From contig JAZNLA010000004.1 of assembly GCA_045578845.1 (NCBI GenBank), positions 108,205 through 172,204 of the forward strand: 64,000 nt of DNA, given 5' to 3'. Below the pieces are notes generated by a model that saw only the letters and a program-made list of their open reading frames with translations, was not told the origin of the DNA and searched no databases. Below are positions 34,586 to 43,200 of this stretch, piece after piece; the first letter of the stretch is position 1, and every line of letters begins with the position of its first letter. Source of the stretch: UMGS172 sp045578845. GTDB taxonomy: Bacteria > Bacillota > Clostridia > Oscillospirales > Acutalibacteraceae. Made by a program: the position numbers and the translations under genes.

Positions 34586-34668
34586 GAAATTTCACTCTTT
34601 CTTTTATGTAATCTGTTTGTGACATTTGTCATATAAATATATTGTATACGAAAAGTGGGGTGATTTCA

Positions 34669-34875
34669 ATGGACAACAGTCAATTTGAAAACTTTTTAAA
34701 AACTGCGGCTGCAAAACTCGGCATGACACCCGAATCGCTTAAACAGGCGGCAAAATCGGGCGATACAGAAGCAATTTTGTCAAAACTTGACCCGTCTTCG
34801 GCAACTAAAGTACGAAATGCAATGAACGACCCTAGGACCGCAGAAAAAATCAAAAAAGCCTTTGGCGATAAATAA
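34669..34875 (+). CDS. Small conserved helical protein, unknown function
   Basis: A 68-residue protein, DNSQFENFLKTAAAKLGMTPESLKQAAKSGDTEAILSKLDPSSATKVRNAMNDPRTAEKIKKAFGDK. It is mostly helical with no membrane segment. The ATG at 34669 follows GGGGTGA; the frame opening 27 bases earlier has no ribosome site. First of three closely spaced small genes that look like one unit. I do not recognise a characterised family. Confidence 0.75.
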   Translation: MDNSQFENFLKTAAAKLGMTPESLKQAAKSGDTEAILSKLDPSSATKVRNAMNDPRTAEKIKKAFGDK

Positions 34876-34895
34876 AAAGGAACAGGATAAAATAT

Positions 34896-35249
34896 ATGGA
34901 CGATATGGCAGATAAAATTACCGAACTTTTAGCCGACCCCGATGCAATGGTAAGAATAAAACAAATGGCAGAAACCTTATTTTCGGGGGACAACGAGGCT
35001 GATAATAAACCCAAACAACCCGAAACAGGCGGATTTTCTCTGCCAGATGGGTTTGACCCCATGAAACTTATGGGGATTATGTCGGCTTTAAATTCCAACG
35101 GCAACGACAACCGTGCGGGTCTGCTTTTGGCACTCAAACCGCACCTTACAATCGAACGGCAACAAAGGGTTGACCGAGCGGTAAAACTTTTGAAAATAGC
35201 ATCTTTATTACCTATTTTGAAGGAACAAGGCATTCTTGACCTATTTTAG
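34896..35249 (+). CDS. Small conserved protein, unknown function
   Basis: A 117-residue soluble protein. The N-terminal helix (KITELLADPDAMVRIKQMAETLF) is followed by a Gly/Pro/Asn linker and a C-terminal helical half with LLLALKPHLTIERQQRVDRAVKLLKIASLLPILKEQGI. The pattern of an AMxxI helix, a variable linker and LkPhLxxxRQxxxDRAvkl is, to my knowledge, widespread in clostridia but uncharacterised. Twenty bases after the preceding small gene. Confidence 0.75.
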   Translation: MDDMADKITELLADPDAMVRIKQMAETLFSGDNEADNKPKQPETGGFSLPDGFDPMKLMGIMSALNSNGNDNRAGLLLALKPHLTIERQQRVDRAVKLLKIASLLPILKEQGILDLF

Positions 35250-35260
35250 GAGTTGACAGT

Positions 35261-35623
35261 ATGGCGGGCAATAATAACGATATGGAAAGAATGCAAAAAG
35301 ATGCCGAACAACGTATGAGGGATATGCAACGGCGTTCTCAAAGGTTTACTTCCTCACATGATATGCCGCCCGTACCTAATTTTGTAAAATTAAATCCCGA
35401 TTTAAGAAACGAACCTATAAAACCTAAACCGAAACCGCAAGAAAAACCGCCCTTATGCAGTAACACAAAGGGCGGTAAAGGTTTTGATTTGCTGAAAATG
35501 CTCAATTTTAAAAATCTTAAAATTGACAGTGATGTTATAATAATTGTTGTACTTATATTTTTACTGTCAGGCGACGACACCGATGAACTTCTTTTAATGG
35601 CTTTACTTTATATCATGCTGTAA
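35261..35623 (+). CDS. Small tail-anchored protein, unknown function
   Basis: A 120-residue protein. A charged N-terminal segment rich in Met, Arg and Gln (ERMQKDAEQRMRDMQRRSQRF), a Pro/Lys-rich linker (KPKPKPQEKPP) and two short hydrophobic stretches at the C-terminus (about 92-103 and 110-120) separated by GDDTDE suggest a membrane-tethered protein. Third gene of the small-protein unit. Its 3' end overlaps the convergent rsmA gene by 21 bases, with no terminator between them. Confidence 0.7.
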   Translation: MAGNNNDMERMQKDAEQRMRDMQRRSQRFTSSHDMPPVPNFVKLNPDLRNEPIKPKPKPQEKPPLCSNTKGGKGFDLLKMLNFKNLKIDSDVIIIVVLIFLLSGDDTDELLLMALLYIML

Positions 35624-36460
35624 TGCTGAAAAAATATCGGCAAGTTGGGTTATTTTAAGTTGCTCGGAACGGACAGTTTCGGCAATACCAACCGAAGACA
35701 AAGCCGATTTTATCTGTTCTTTGCTATAGCCTGCACCTGCCGATACCGAGTTTACAAGCGTCTTTCTGCGTTGACCGAACGAGGCTCTGACAAATTTAAA
35801 GAATGCTTTTTCGTCTTTCACTTCCACAGGCGGTTTATTGAGTATTTCAAGCCTTATTACCGCACTGTCAACATTAGGCGACGGCATAAACGACCCGTGT
35901 GAAACATTAAACAGCATTTTAGGGTTACTATAATAGTTTACTGATACCGTAACTGCACCCGAAATTCTGCTGCCGACCTCGGCACAAATACGCTCAGCCG
36001 CTTCCTTTTGCACCATTACTGTTATAGATGTAATGGGTAACCTGCTTTCAAGCAAATGCATTATAATAGGTGAAGTTATGTAATACGGCAGGTTGGCACA
36101 AACAGAAACCTTACCGCTAAACCTTTCACTTATTATCTTTTCAATGTCGAGTTTCATTGCGTCGCCGAATATAATCTCTACATTATCAAATTCTGCCAAG
36201 GTTTCGGCAAGTACAGGCCGAAGCCGCTGGTCAAGTTCAATGCTCACTACCCTTTCTGCCCTCTTGGCAAGTTCGGCAGTCAACACACCAATACCGGGAC
36301 CTATTTCAATTACACCGGTTTCACCGTCACTTACGGCACTGTCCGCCATTTTAGGACAAACTGTCGGATTAATTAAAAAATTTTGTCCCAAACTTTTTTT
36401 AAAGGTAAAATCATTTTTACCTAAAACTTCTTTTATAACCTTTGGGTTTGTGAGTTCCAT
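35603..36460 (-). CDS. rsmA: 16S rRNA dimethyladenosine transferase
   Basis: Dimethylates two adjacent adenosines near the 3' end of 16S rRNA (KsgA). The 285 residues contain KKSLGQNFL, the SAM-binding VIEIGPGIGVLT, the acidic loop SIELDQRL, the catalytic NLPYYITSPI and the C-terminal FMPSPNVDSAVIRL. Transcribed leftward against the small-protein unit and divergently from the AI-2E-type transporter gene. Confidence 0.96.
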   Translation of the reverse strand: MELTNPKVIKEVLGKNDFTFKKSLGQNFLINPTVCPKMADSAVSDGETGVIEIGPGIGVLTAELAKRAERVVSIELDQRLRPVLAETLAEFDNVEIIFGDAMKLDIEKIISERFSGKVSVCANLPYYITSPIIMHLLESRLPITSITVMVQKEAAERICAEVGSRISGAVTVSVNYYSNPKMLFNVSHGSFMPSPNVDSAVIRLEILNKPPVEVKDEKAFFKFVRASFGQRRKTLVNSVSAGAGYSKEQIKSALSSVGIAETVRSEQLKITQLADIFSALQHDIK

Positions 36461-36486
36461 AAACTAATCCCTTCGTATTAAAAATT

Positions 36487-36532
36487 ATTTAACAAAATTC
36501 CACTTGTTAAATATAGGTAACTCTGTTATACT
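36487..36532 (+). promoter_or_regulatory. Promoter with overlapping inverted repeat for the AI-2E-type transporter
   Basis: TTGTTA (36504-36509), a 17-base spacer and TATACT (36527-36532). A perfect 9-bp inverted repeat (ATTTAACAA at 36487-36495, TTGTTAAAT at 36504-36512) overlaps the -35 element, suggesting an operator. Confidence 0.6.
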
Positions 36533-36575
36533 ATAAATTGAAAATAAATTTCCGTAAATAAGACGGAGGTCGCTA

Positions 36576-37772
36576 ATGAAATTTTACCAAAAGAAAAAGC
36601 AGTTGTCAATGTGGATTACGGCATTCATATTCGTAGCACTGGTAATTATTTTTAAAGAACTTATATCGGCTTTCCCCATAGTGCTTTCGGTAATCGGCAA
36701 CTTTGTTTCAATTTTAAGTCCTTTTATCATAGGCTTTATAATTGCGTTCTTACTTTTTCTGCCCTGCAGTAAAATTGAAACACTTTTAAAGAAACTCAAA
36801 AAACCCAAATTTATAGGTAAACACGCAAGAGGTATTTCGGTACTTGCCGTTTATATTATAAGCGTCGCCGTTATTGCTGTTTTGCTGTCGCTTATTATTC
36901 CTTGGGTGGTTAAAAACCTTATTGAAATTTATAACAATCGTACTGTTTACTATAACATTATAGTAGATTTTATAAACTCAAAATGCGGTGATGACGGCAA
37001 AATTTTCGGCATTGACCCCGTACCGCTCTATAGTTATATTAATCCCGAAACCTACTTAAAAGGTATTGATATAAGTAAACTTACCACCGTTGCAAACGGA
37101 GCGTATAAGTTTGGTTTGGCTTTAGTTGATGTTGTCCTTGCGGTATTTTCGTCAATCTATATGCTTATCAGCCGCGAAAGTGTCGTAAGAAGTATCGGAA
37201 GAATTTTCACTTTGTTTGCATCTAAGAAAAGCGTTTTATCGGCATATGATTATCTTTGCAAAATTTCAAAAATTTTCTATTCCTATATTTACAGTGCTTT
37301 GATAGATGCCTTCGTGGTAGCCATTTCGTGCACTGCCGCTTTCTTTGTTATAGGCGTTGATTACGCACCTCTGTTTGGTCTTTTGGTCGGTCTTTCCAAC
37401 CTTATCCCCTACTTCGGTGCAATTATAGCCGGTGTCGGTGTTTCGGTCTTTACGCTCGTAACCGACGGATTTATTCCCGCAATAATAGTTGCTGTAGTTG
37501 TTCTTGTCATACAACAGGTTGACTGCAACATTATTCAACCGAGAATTGTCGGTCATACTGTAGGTATTCCGCCGTTACTGACCTTAATTGCCATTACACT
37601 TGGCGGTGGACTTATGGGATTTTGGGGCATTTTAATCGGTGTACCGATTGCCGCAAGTATTCAAATGATTGTTAATGATATAATTATCCACCACGAACAA
37701 AAAGTATTGGCAGAGTCGGTCGACCAAACACTTGACGAAATCACACTGCCCGAAAATACAGAAACAAAATAA
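36576..37772 (+). CDS. AI-2E family transporter (PerM/YdiK-like)
   Basis: A 398-residue membrane protein with about 7-8 hydrophobic segments, matching the AI-2E transporter fold: FVSILSPFIIGFIIAFLLFLPC near the N-terminus, and the diagnostic C-terminal region GLLVGLSNLIPYFGAIIAGVGVSVFTL, then QQVDCNIIQPRIVGHTVGIPPLLTLIAITLGGGLMGFWGILIGVPIAAS. The family includes the AI-2 exporter TqsA, but most members have other or unknown cargo, and no quorum-sensing genes are nearby. Confidence 0.9.
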   Translation: MKFYQKKKQLSMWITAFIFVALVIIFKELISAFPIVLSVIGNFVSILSPFIIGFIIAFLLFLPCSKIETLLKKLKKPKFIGKHARGISVLAVYIISVAVIAVLLSLIIPWVVKNLIEIYNNRTVYYNIIVDFINSKCGDDGKIFGIDPVPLYSYINPETYLKGIDISKLTTVANGAYKFGLALVDVVLAVFSSIYMLISRESVVRSIGRIFTLFASKKSVLSAYDYLCKISKIFYSYIYSALIDAFVVAISCTAAFFVIGVDYAPLFGLLVGLSNLIPYFGAIIAGVGVSVFTLVTDGFIPAIIVAVVVLVIQQVDCNIIQPRIVGHTVGIPPLLTLIAITLGGGLMGFWGILIGVPIAASIQMIVNDIIIHHEQKVLAESVDQTLDEITLPENTETK

Positions 37773-37783
37773 TAATTAAAAAT

Positions 37784-37812
37784 AAAAAACGGTTGCAGTG
37801 CAACCGTTTTTT
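37784..37812. terminator. Bidirectional rho-independent terminator
   Basis: A 13-bp stem (37784-37796 with 37800-37812), 3-base loop, A-run and T-run, between convergent genes. Confidence 0.9.
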
Positions 37813-37815
37813 ATT

Positions 37816-39606
37816 TTACTCTATCGGCTCAAAATCGCTTGCACCGTGCTTGCAAAGAGGACAAACAATATCTTCGGGCAACTCATCACCCTCATAAATA
37901 TATCCGCAAATCTTACAAACAAAACCTTTTTTGCCGTCAGTTTCAATCTTAGGCTTTACATTTTTATGATAGTATGCATAGGTCATAGTTTCAGCATCTG
38001 AAATAACCCTTGCTTCGGTCACACTGCATATAAACATTCCATGTGTGTCAAGGTCTACATACTGTTCAACCTTAAGCGACATAAACGAGTTTATATAACG
38101 GGGCAAAAACGCAAGTCCGTTGTCGGCGTAAAGCGGGGTCATGTTTTGAAATTTATCTATATTTCTTCCGCTCTTGAATCCAAACTGTTCAAACACCGAA
38201 AACGGTGCATCAACCGACAGACAGTTAATATTCATAATACCCGACTGTTTAATAACATGATGTGAATAGTTTTCCTTATTTATTGTAACGGCAAGACGGT
38301 TTGGTGTGCTTGTAACCTGTGTCACGGTATTTACAATAAGTCCGTTATCCTTTTTGCCGTCGTTAGATGTTACAACATAAAGTCCGTAACCGATATTAAA
38401 TAAAGCGGTAAGGTCATTTTTATCGGCAGTAGCACTGTCCATAGCCTTATAATCGCGGCAAAGTTCATCTGCCAAGACTTCTAAACTTTCACTGCTCTCT
38501 GAATTTAATGCCGAACGAATTGTAACGGTATTATCGGCAAATGTAAGATTTTTACTGTTTTCAAGCATTGACTTCATGGTCTTAGCCGCAAGCGGTGCCC
38601 ATGAGCCGTTTTCGATAAATGCAACGGTACGGTTTTGATAACCGCGTTCGGTTAAATGGTCGATAAACTGTTTCATAAACGGGAAAATATCGGCATTATA
38701 GGTAGTAGTAGCAAGTACAAGTTTACTGTAACGGAATGCGTCTTCAACCGCCTCTGCCATGTCGCATCTTGCAAGGTCATTAAGCACAACCTTAGGGCAA
38801 CCCTTTGATTTTAATAAGTCGGCAAGTTGTGAGACCGCCTTGGCAGTATTACCGTAAACCGAAGTATATGCAATAACAATACCTTCGGTTTCAACTGCAT
38901 ATGACGACCATGTCAAATAAAGGTTTAAATAGTAACCTAAATTTTCACTTAAAACAGGTCCGTGTAAAGGACAAATGGTCTTGATATCGAGTGCCGCTGC
39001 CTTTTTCAGTAAACCTTGAACTTGAGCACCGTATTTGCCGACAATACCAAAGTAATAACGTCTTGCTTCGCAGGCCCAATCTTCCTCGACATCCAATGCA
39101 CCGAACTTGCCGAAACCATCAGCCGAAAAAAGTACCTTATCGGTACTGTCATAGGTAACGATAACCTCAGGCCAGTGTACCATAGGTGCTGTCACAAAGT
39201 TCAACTTATGTTTACCTAAATCAAGTGTATCTCCCTCACCTACCACAATACGGTTGTCGGTAAACTCTGTTCCGAAAAACTGATTCATCATAGCAAAAGC
39301 CTTTGCCGAAGAAACTATTGTAGTATCGGGACTAAACTTTAAAAAATTTACAATATTCGCCGAATGGTCAGGTTCCATATGTTGAATAATAAGATAATCA
39401 ACCTTTCTACCGTCTAAAACCGACTCAATATTATCAAGCCATTCATGGGTAAACCTTGCATCAACAGTATCCATTACAGCGATCTTATTGTCTAAAATTA
39501 TATACGAATTATATGCCATACCGTTAGGCACAATATACTGACCTTCAAAAAGGTCAATGCTATGGTCATTTACACCGATATAACGAATATCATTTGTAAT
39601 GTTCAT
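37816..39606 (-). CDS. Flavodiiron protein fused to flavin reductase and rubredoxin
   Basis: A 596-residue cytoplasmic oxygen or NO reductase. Domains in order: metallo-beta-lactamase-like diiron domain (about 1-245; ligands in HMEPDH at 76-81, then HWPE, SADGFG and PLHGPV), FMN flavodoxin domain (about 250-390; YTSVYGNTAKAV), flavin-reductase-like domain (about 400-555; NGLIVNTVTQVTSTPNRLAVTI) and a C-terminal rubredoxin (559-596; Cys564, 567, 582, 585 in CKICGYIYEG and CPLCKHG). The fusion could pass electrons within one polypeptide and detoxify O2 to water in this anaerobe. Single-gene unit. Confidence 0.94.
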   Translation of the reverse strand: MNITNDIRYIGVNDHSIDLFEGQYIVPNGMAYNSYIILDNKIAVMDTVDARFTHEWLDNIESVLDGRKVDYLIIQHMEPDHSANIVNFLKFSPDTTIVSSAKAFAMMNQFFGTEFTDNRIVVGEGDTLDLGKHKLNFVTAPMVHWPEVIVTYDSTDKVLFSADGFGKFGALDVEEDWACEARRYYFGIVGKYGAQVQGLLKKAAALDIKTICPLHGPVLSENLGYYLNLYLTWSSYAVETEGIVIAYTSVYGNTAKAVSQLADLLKSKGCPKVVLNDLARCDMAEAVEDAFRYSKLVLATTTYNADIFPFMKQFIDHLTERGYQNRTVAFIENGSWAPLAAKTMKSMLENSKNLTFADNTVTIRSALNSESSESLEVLADELCRDYKAMDSATADKNDLTALFNIGYGLYVVTSNDGKKDNGLIVNTVTQVTSTPNRLAVTINKENYSHHVIKQSGIMNINCLSVDAPFSVFEQFGFKSGRNIDKFQNMTPLYADNGLAFLPRYINSFMSLKVEQYVDLDTHGMFICSVTEARVISDAETMTYAYYHKNVKPKIETDGKKGFVCKICGYIYEGDELPEDIVCPLCKHGASDFEPIE

Positions 39607-39708
39607 TAAAGCACTTCCTTTTAATTATTTTTATTCATTTTAACACATATGTTTTAACTTTTCCAGCAGTTTAGAATATTTTTATAATATTTTTTACCTA
39701 TTTCCATA

Positions 39709-39737
39709 TTGCTATTACGGTAAAAATAAACTATAAT
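39709..39737 (+). promoter_or_regulatory. SigA-type promoter for polA
   Basis: TTGCTA (39709-39714), a 17-base spacer and TATAAT (39732-39737), about 33 bases before the start, followed by GGAGGAAAG. Confidence 0.75.
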
Positions 39738-39769
39738 ATATTTAAGTATAGACATATTGGAGGAAAGAT

Positions 39770-42310
39770 ATGAAACTGCTTGCAATAGACGGAAACAGTA
39801 TCATAAACCGTGCCTTTTACGGTATAAAGTTACTCTCTACCAAGACGGGTATTTATACTAACGGCATTTACGGTTTTATGAATATATTAGGCAAACTTTG
39901 TGAAATGGAACAACCCGACGGTGTTGCAATAGCGTTTGACCTTAAAGCACCGACGTTCAGGCACAAAGAATATGCTGAATATAAAGCGGGCAGAAAACCC
40001 ATGCCCGACGAATTACGCGAACAGTTTCCGCTTCTCAAAAAACTGCTTACCCTAATGGGTTATACCTGCTTAGAACTCGATGGTTATGAGGCCGACGATA
40101 TTTTGGGAACGCTTGCCAATATGTGCGAACAGTCGGGCGACACCTGCGTTATAGCAACAGGTGACCGCGACTCTTTTCAATTAGTTTCCGAACACACAAA
40201 AGTTTTACTTTCCGCCACTAAAATGGGACGTCCCGAAATCACACCTTATACCCCTGATACAATCTATGAAAAATACGGTGTCACACCTTTGCAAATGATT
40301 GAAATCAAGGCTTTACAGGGTGACTCTTCCGATAACATACCCGGTGTCAAAGGCATAGGCGAAAAAGGTGCTGTTGACCTTATAAGGAAATTCTCATCAA
40401 TAGAAAATATTTATGAAAATATAGATTCAATAGCCGTCACCGAAACCCTTCGCAATAAACTGAAAGACGGTAAGGATTCGGCATTTTTAAGCCATAAACT
40501 CGGAACTATTTATCGCGAAGTTCCGCTTGGGATTTTTATTTCAGACCTTAAAACCAAACCACGTAGCGAAAAAGAACTGTCGGCATTTTTATCCGAACTT
40601 GAATTTTTTGCAATGCTGCAAAAATTAGGACTGACCGCAGTAGAGTTAAACACAGAAACCGAAGTGCCGACCAAAGCGGTTGAAACTGTCACACTGCTCA
40701 AAATTTTATCGACCATAAGTACAACAAAAGAATGTACCCTAAAAAGTATTTCGGGCGGTTATTCGGTTTTTTCCGACGGTACCGTATGCGATATAGACCT
40801 AAGAGATATTGCGGGTATTTTATCCGACAGCAGTATAAAAAAGGAAGTTTACGACTCTAAAACACTTTATAAAGACTGTTTTACTTTAGGTCTTACTATA
40901 GAGGGCGTAACATTTGATACAACCCTTGCTGCATACCTTATCAATCCGTCTTCATCGGATTACGAACTCGGCCGTCTGGCTGCCGAATATAAGGTACCCT
41001 TATGCAAACTCAATAACGGTGAAATTTCAGATGTTGCACTTACACATAACATAAATAAAATTTTAGCCGAAAAAATTTCAAATGACGGTATAGATAATCT
41101 GCTTTTTGAAATCGAACTGCCCTTAGCACGCGTTTTAGCCGAGATGGAAACGGTCGGTTTTTCGGTTGATAAAAAAAGCATTGAACGTTACGGAAACGAA
41201 CTCGGTCTTCGCATAAACGAACTCGAAAGTTCTATTTGCAATCATGTAGGTTATGTGTTTAATGTCAACTCAACCAAGCAATTAGGCGAAGCACTTTTTG
41301 AAAAATTGGAACTTCCCTGCAAAAAGAAAACCAAACGCGGATATTCTACCGATGCTGCAGTTTTAGAAGAACTGAAAGACCTTCACCCCGTCATTTCAGA
41401 ACTTTTGGAATACCGCACACTTACAAAACTTAAATCAACCTACTGTGACGGTTTGGTAACCGCAATTACCGCTGACTGCAGAATACACTCTACCCTCAAC
41501 CAAACCGAAACCAGAACTGGCAGAATAAGTTCCTCAGAACCCAATTTGCAAAACATTCCCGTTCGCCGTTCTGAAGGTAAAGAACTTCGCCGTTTCTTTA
41601 ATGCTAAAGAAGGTTTTGTTCTATGTGATGCCGACTATTCGCAGATTGAACTGCGTGTTTTAGCACATATCGCAGGCGACAAAAACATGATAAATGCATT
41701 TAACAGCGGCACCGATATTCACACCGTCACCGCAAGTCAGGTCTTTAATATGCCCGAAAGTATGGTGACCCCTGTAATGCGTTCAAGAGCAAAGGCGGTC
41801 AATTTCGGCATTGTATACGGAATAGGTGCGTATTCGCTTGCCAAAGATATCGGCGTAACAAATAAAGAGGCCGCCGCTTATATCGCAGGCTATCTCGCCA
41901 CCTACCCGCAAGTTGACAAATATATGCATGAGGCAATAGAAAAAGCCAAAGAACAAGGCTTTTCACAAACCATGTTCGGCAGAAGAAGACTTTTGCCCGA
42001 ACTTAAAAATTCCAACCGTATGTTGGTTGCATTCGGCGAACGTGTCGCCCGAAATATGCCTATCCAAGGCACCGCCGCCGATATTATAAAAATCGCCATG
42101 ATAAAGGTGAGCAACCGACTTAAAACCGACATTCCCGAAGCAAGCCTTATTATGCAGGTGCACGATGAACTGATAGTTGAAGCGCCCGAAGAAAAAGCCC
42201 AACTTGCCTGCAAAATTTTAAAAGAGGAAATGGAAAAGGCTGTCAACCTATTAGTGCCTCTTACCGTTGATGCCGCATACGGCAAAACATGGTACGATGC
42301 CAAAGGATGA
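39770..42310 (+). CDS. polA: DNA polymerase I
   Basis: Gap-filling and Okazaki-fragment processing enzyme. The 846 residues have an N-terminal 5'-3' exonuclease (about 1-290; LLAIDGNSIINRAFYG, DGYEADDILGTLA, GDSSDNIPGVKGIGEKGA), a degenerate middle domain (about 300-470) and the polymerase (about 480-846; RTGRISSSEPNLQNIPVR, DYSQIELRVLAHIAGD, RSRAKAVNFGIVYGIGAYSLA, QVHDELIVE). I could not find the DxE motif of an active 3'-5' proofreading site, as is common in Firmicute Pol I. First gene of a rightward series reaching the C_GCAxxG_C_C gene. Confidence 0.97.
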   Translation: MKLLAIDGNSIINRAFYGIKLLSTKTGIYTNGIYGFMNILGKLCEMEQPDGVAIAFDLKAPTFRHKEYAEYKAGRKPMPDELREQFPLLKKLLTLMGYTCLELDGYEADDILGTLANMCEQSGDTCVIATGDRDSFQLVSEHTKVLLSATKMGRPEITPYTPDTIYEKYGVTPLQMIEIKALQGDSSDNIPGVKGIGEKGAVDLIRKFSSIENIYENIDSIAVTETLRNKLKDGKDSAFLSHKLGTIYREVPLGIFISDLKTKPRSEKELSAFLSELEFFAMLQKLGLTAVELNTETEVPTKAVETVTLLKILSTISTTKECTLKSISGGYSVFSDGTVCDIDLRDIAGILSDSSIKKEVYDSKTLYKDCFTLGLTIEGVTFDTTLAAYLINPSSSDYELGRLAAEYKVPLCKLNNGEISDVALTHNINKILAEKISNDGIDNLLFEIELPLARVLAEMETVGFSVDKKSIERYGNELGLRINELESSICNHVGYVFNVNSTKQLGEALFEKLELPCKKKTKRGYSTDAAVLEELKDLHPVISELLEYRTLTKLKSTYCDGLVTAITADCRIHSTLNQTETRTGRISSSEPNLQNIPVRRSEGKELRRFFNAKEGFVLCDADYSQIELRVLAHIAGDKNMINAFNSGTDIHTVTASQVFNMPESMVTPVMRSRAKAVNFGIVYGIGAYSLAKDIGVTNKEAAAYIAGYLATYPQVDKYMHEAIEKAKEQGFSQTMFGRRRLLPELKNSNRMLVAFGERVARNMPIQGTAADIIKIAMIKVSNRLKTDIPEASLIMQVHDELIVEAPEEKAQLACKILKEEMEKAVNLLVPLTVDAAYGKTWYDAKG

Positions 42311-42316
42311 TATAAA

Positions 42317-42754
42317 ATGGCGGATAATAAAAAACTGATTATATTTATCTGTACAGGCAACACCTGCCGCAGTCCTATGGCAGAGGCACTGTTTAAAAAA
42401 CGGTTACAAAACGACAACATCAATGATATAACCGTTTTAAGCAAGGGCCTTTCTTCTAATTTTAATGAGCCTGCGGCAAAAAATGCCGTATCGGTCATGA
42501 AAGAATACGGTTGTGATATATCAGCACACCGCTCTAATTCACTTATGAAGTGCCACCTGCAAAATACCGACCTTTTTGTTTGTATGACCGAAAGTCACGC
42601 ATCGACACTTAAACTTTGCGGTATTAAAGGTGAAAAAATTGCCGTTATGAACATTCCCGACCCTTACGGCGGAAATGAGGACACATATCGCCAAGCCGCC
42701 GAAAAAATTGATACCGGACTTGATGAGATTTATGAGTACATTAAAAAACTTTGA
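42317..42754 (+). CDS. Low-molecular-weight phosphatase, YwlE-like
   Basis: A 145-residue phosphatase with P-loop Cys12 in CTGNTCRSPMAE and general acid Asp in IPDPYGG. In this fold Thr after GN (CTGNTCRS) is the feature that distinguishes protein-arginine phosphatase YwlE from tyrosine phosphatases, which have Ile (CxGNICRS). Reversal of McsB-type arginine phosphorylation is therefore a plausible role, though mcsB and ctsR are not in the window. Its 3' end overlaps rimI by 23 bases. Confidence 0.87.
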   Translation: MADNKKLIIFICTGNTCRSPMAEALFKKRLQNDNINDITVLSKGLSSNFNEPAAKNAVSVMKEYGCDISAHRSNSLMKCHLQNTDLFVCMTESHASTLKLCGIKGEKIAVMNIPDPYGGNEDTYRQAAEKIDTGLDEIYEYIKKL

Positions 42755-43184
42755 TATACTGCCTTTAAGTCGTGACATGTTAGACCAAGCCGAATATGTA
42801 GAAAAAATCTCACTCGGCAGTGAAGCATGGACTAAAAAAGGTATACTGGACACAATAAGCACAAACGGAAAATACTATGCCGCGACTTTAGGTGGCGACT
42901 ATGTAGGGCACGGCGGTATGACCGTCGTTTTAGACGAAGCTTACATAACAAATATTGTAATCGACCCTAAGTTTCGCCGCATGGGTGCCGCAAAACTCAT
43001 TTTAGATAAACTATGCTTTGAAGCCCAAACTTTGGGTACGGCCTTTATTTCTTTAGAGGTTAGAGAAAGCAATTTAGCGGCTATCGGTTTATATAAACAA
43101 AAAGGATTTACACCTGTGGGCTTTCGTAAAAATTTCTACAGAAATCCAAATGAAAACGCCGTTATTATGACACTTAACTTTTAA
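42732..43184 (+). CDS. rimI: Ribosomal-protein-S18 alanine N-acetyltransferase-like GNAT
   Basis: A 150-residue GNAT acetyltransferase. Core motifs are YITNIVIDPKFRRMGAAKLIL (acetyl-CoA binding), ISLEVRESNLAAIGLYKQKGFTPVGFRKNFY and ENAVIMTL. Position directly before tsaD is the usual place of rimI, supporting the name. ATG 42732 lies inside the previous gene; the frame opening at 42675 would extend far into it. Confidence 0.9.
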   Translation: MSTLKNFDILPLSRDMLDQAEYVEKISLGSEAWTKKGILDTISTNGKYYAATLGGDYVGHGGMTVVLDEAYITNIVIDPKFRRMGAAKLILDKLCFEAQTLGTAFISLEVRESNLAAIGLYKQKGFTPVGFRKNFYRNPNENAVIMTLNF

Positions 43185-43200
43185 CACAAAGGTAGAAAAT

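Noticed and set aside
41902..42498. A 198-codon leftward frame across the end of polA
   Set aside because: It is antisense to polA and the phosphatase gene, with no start signal or recognisable domain.
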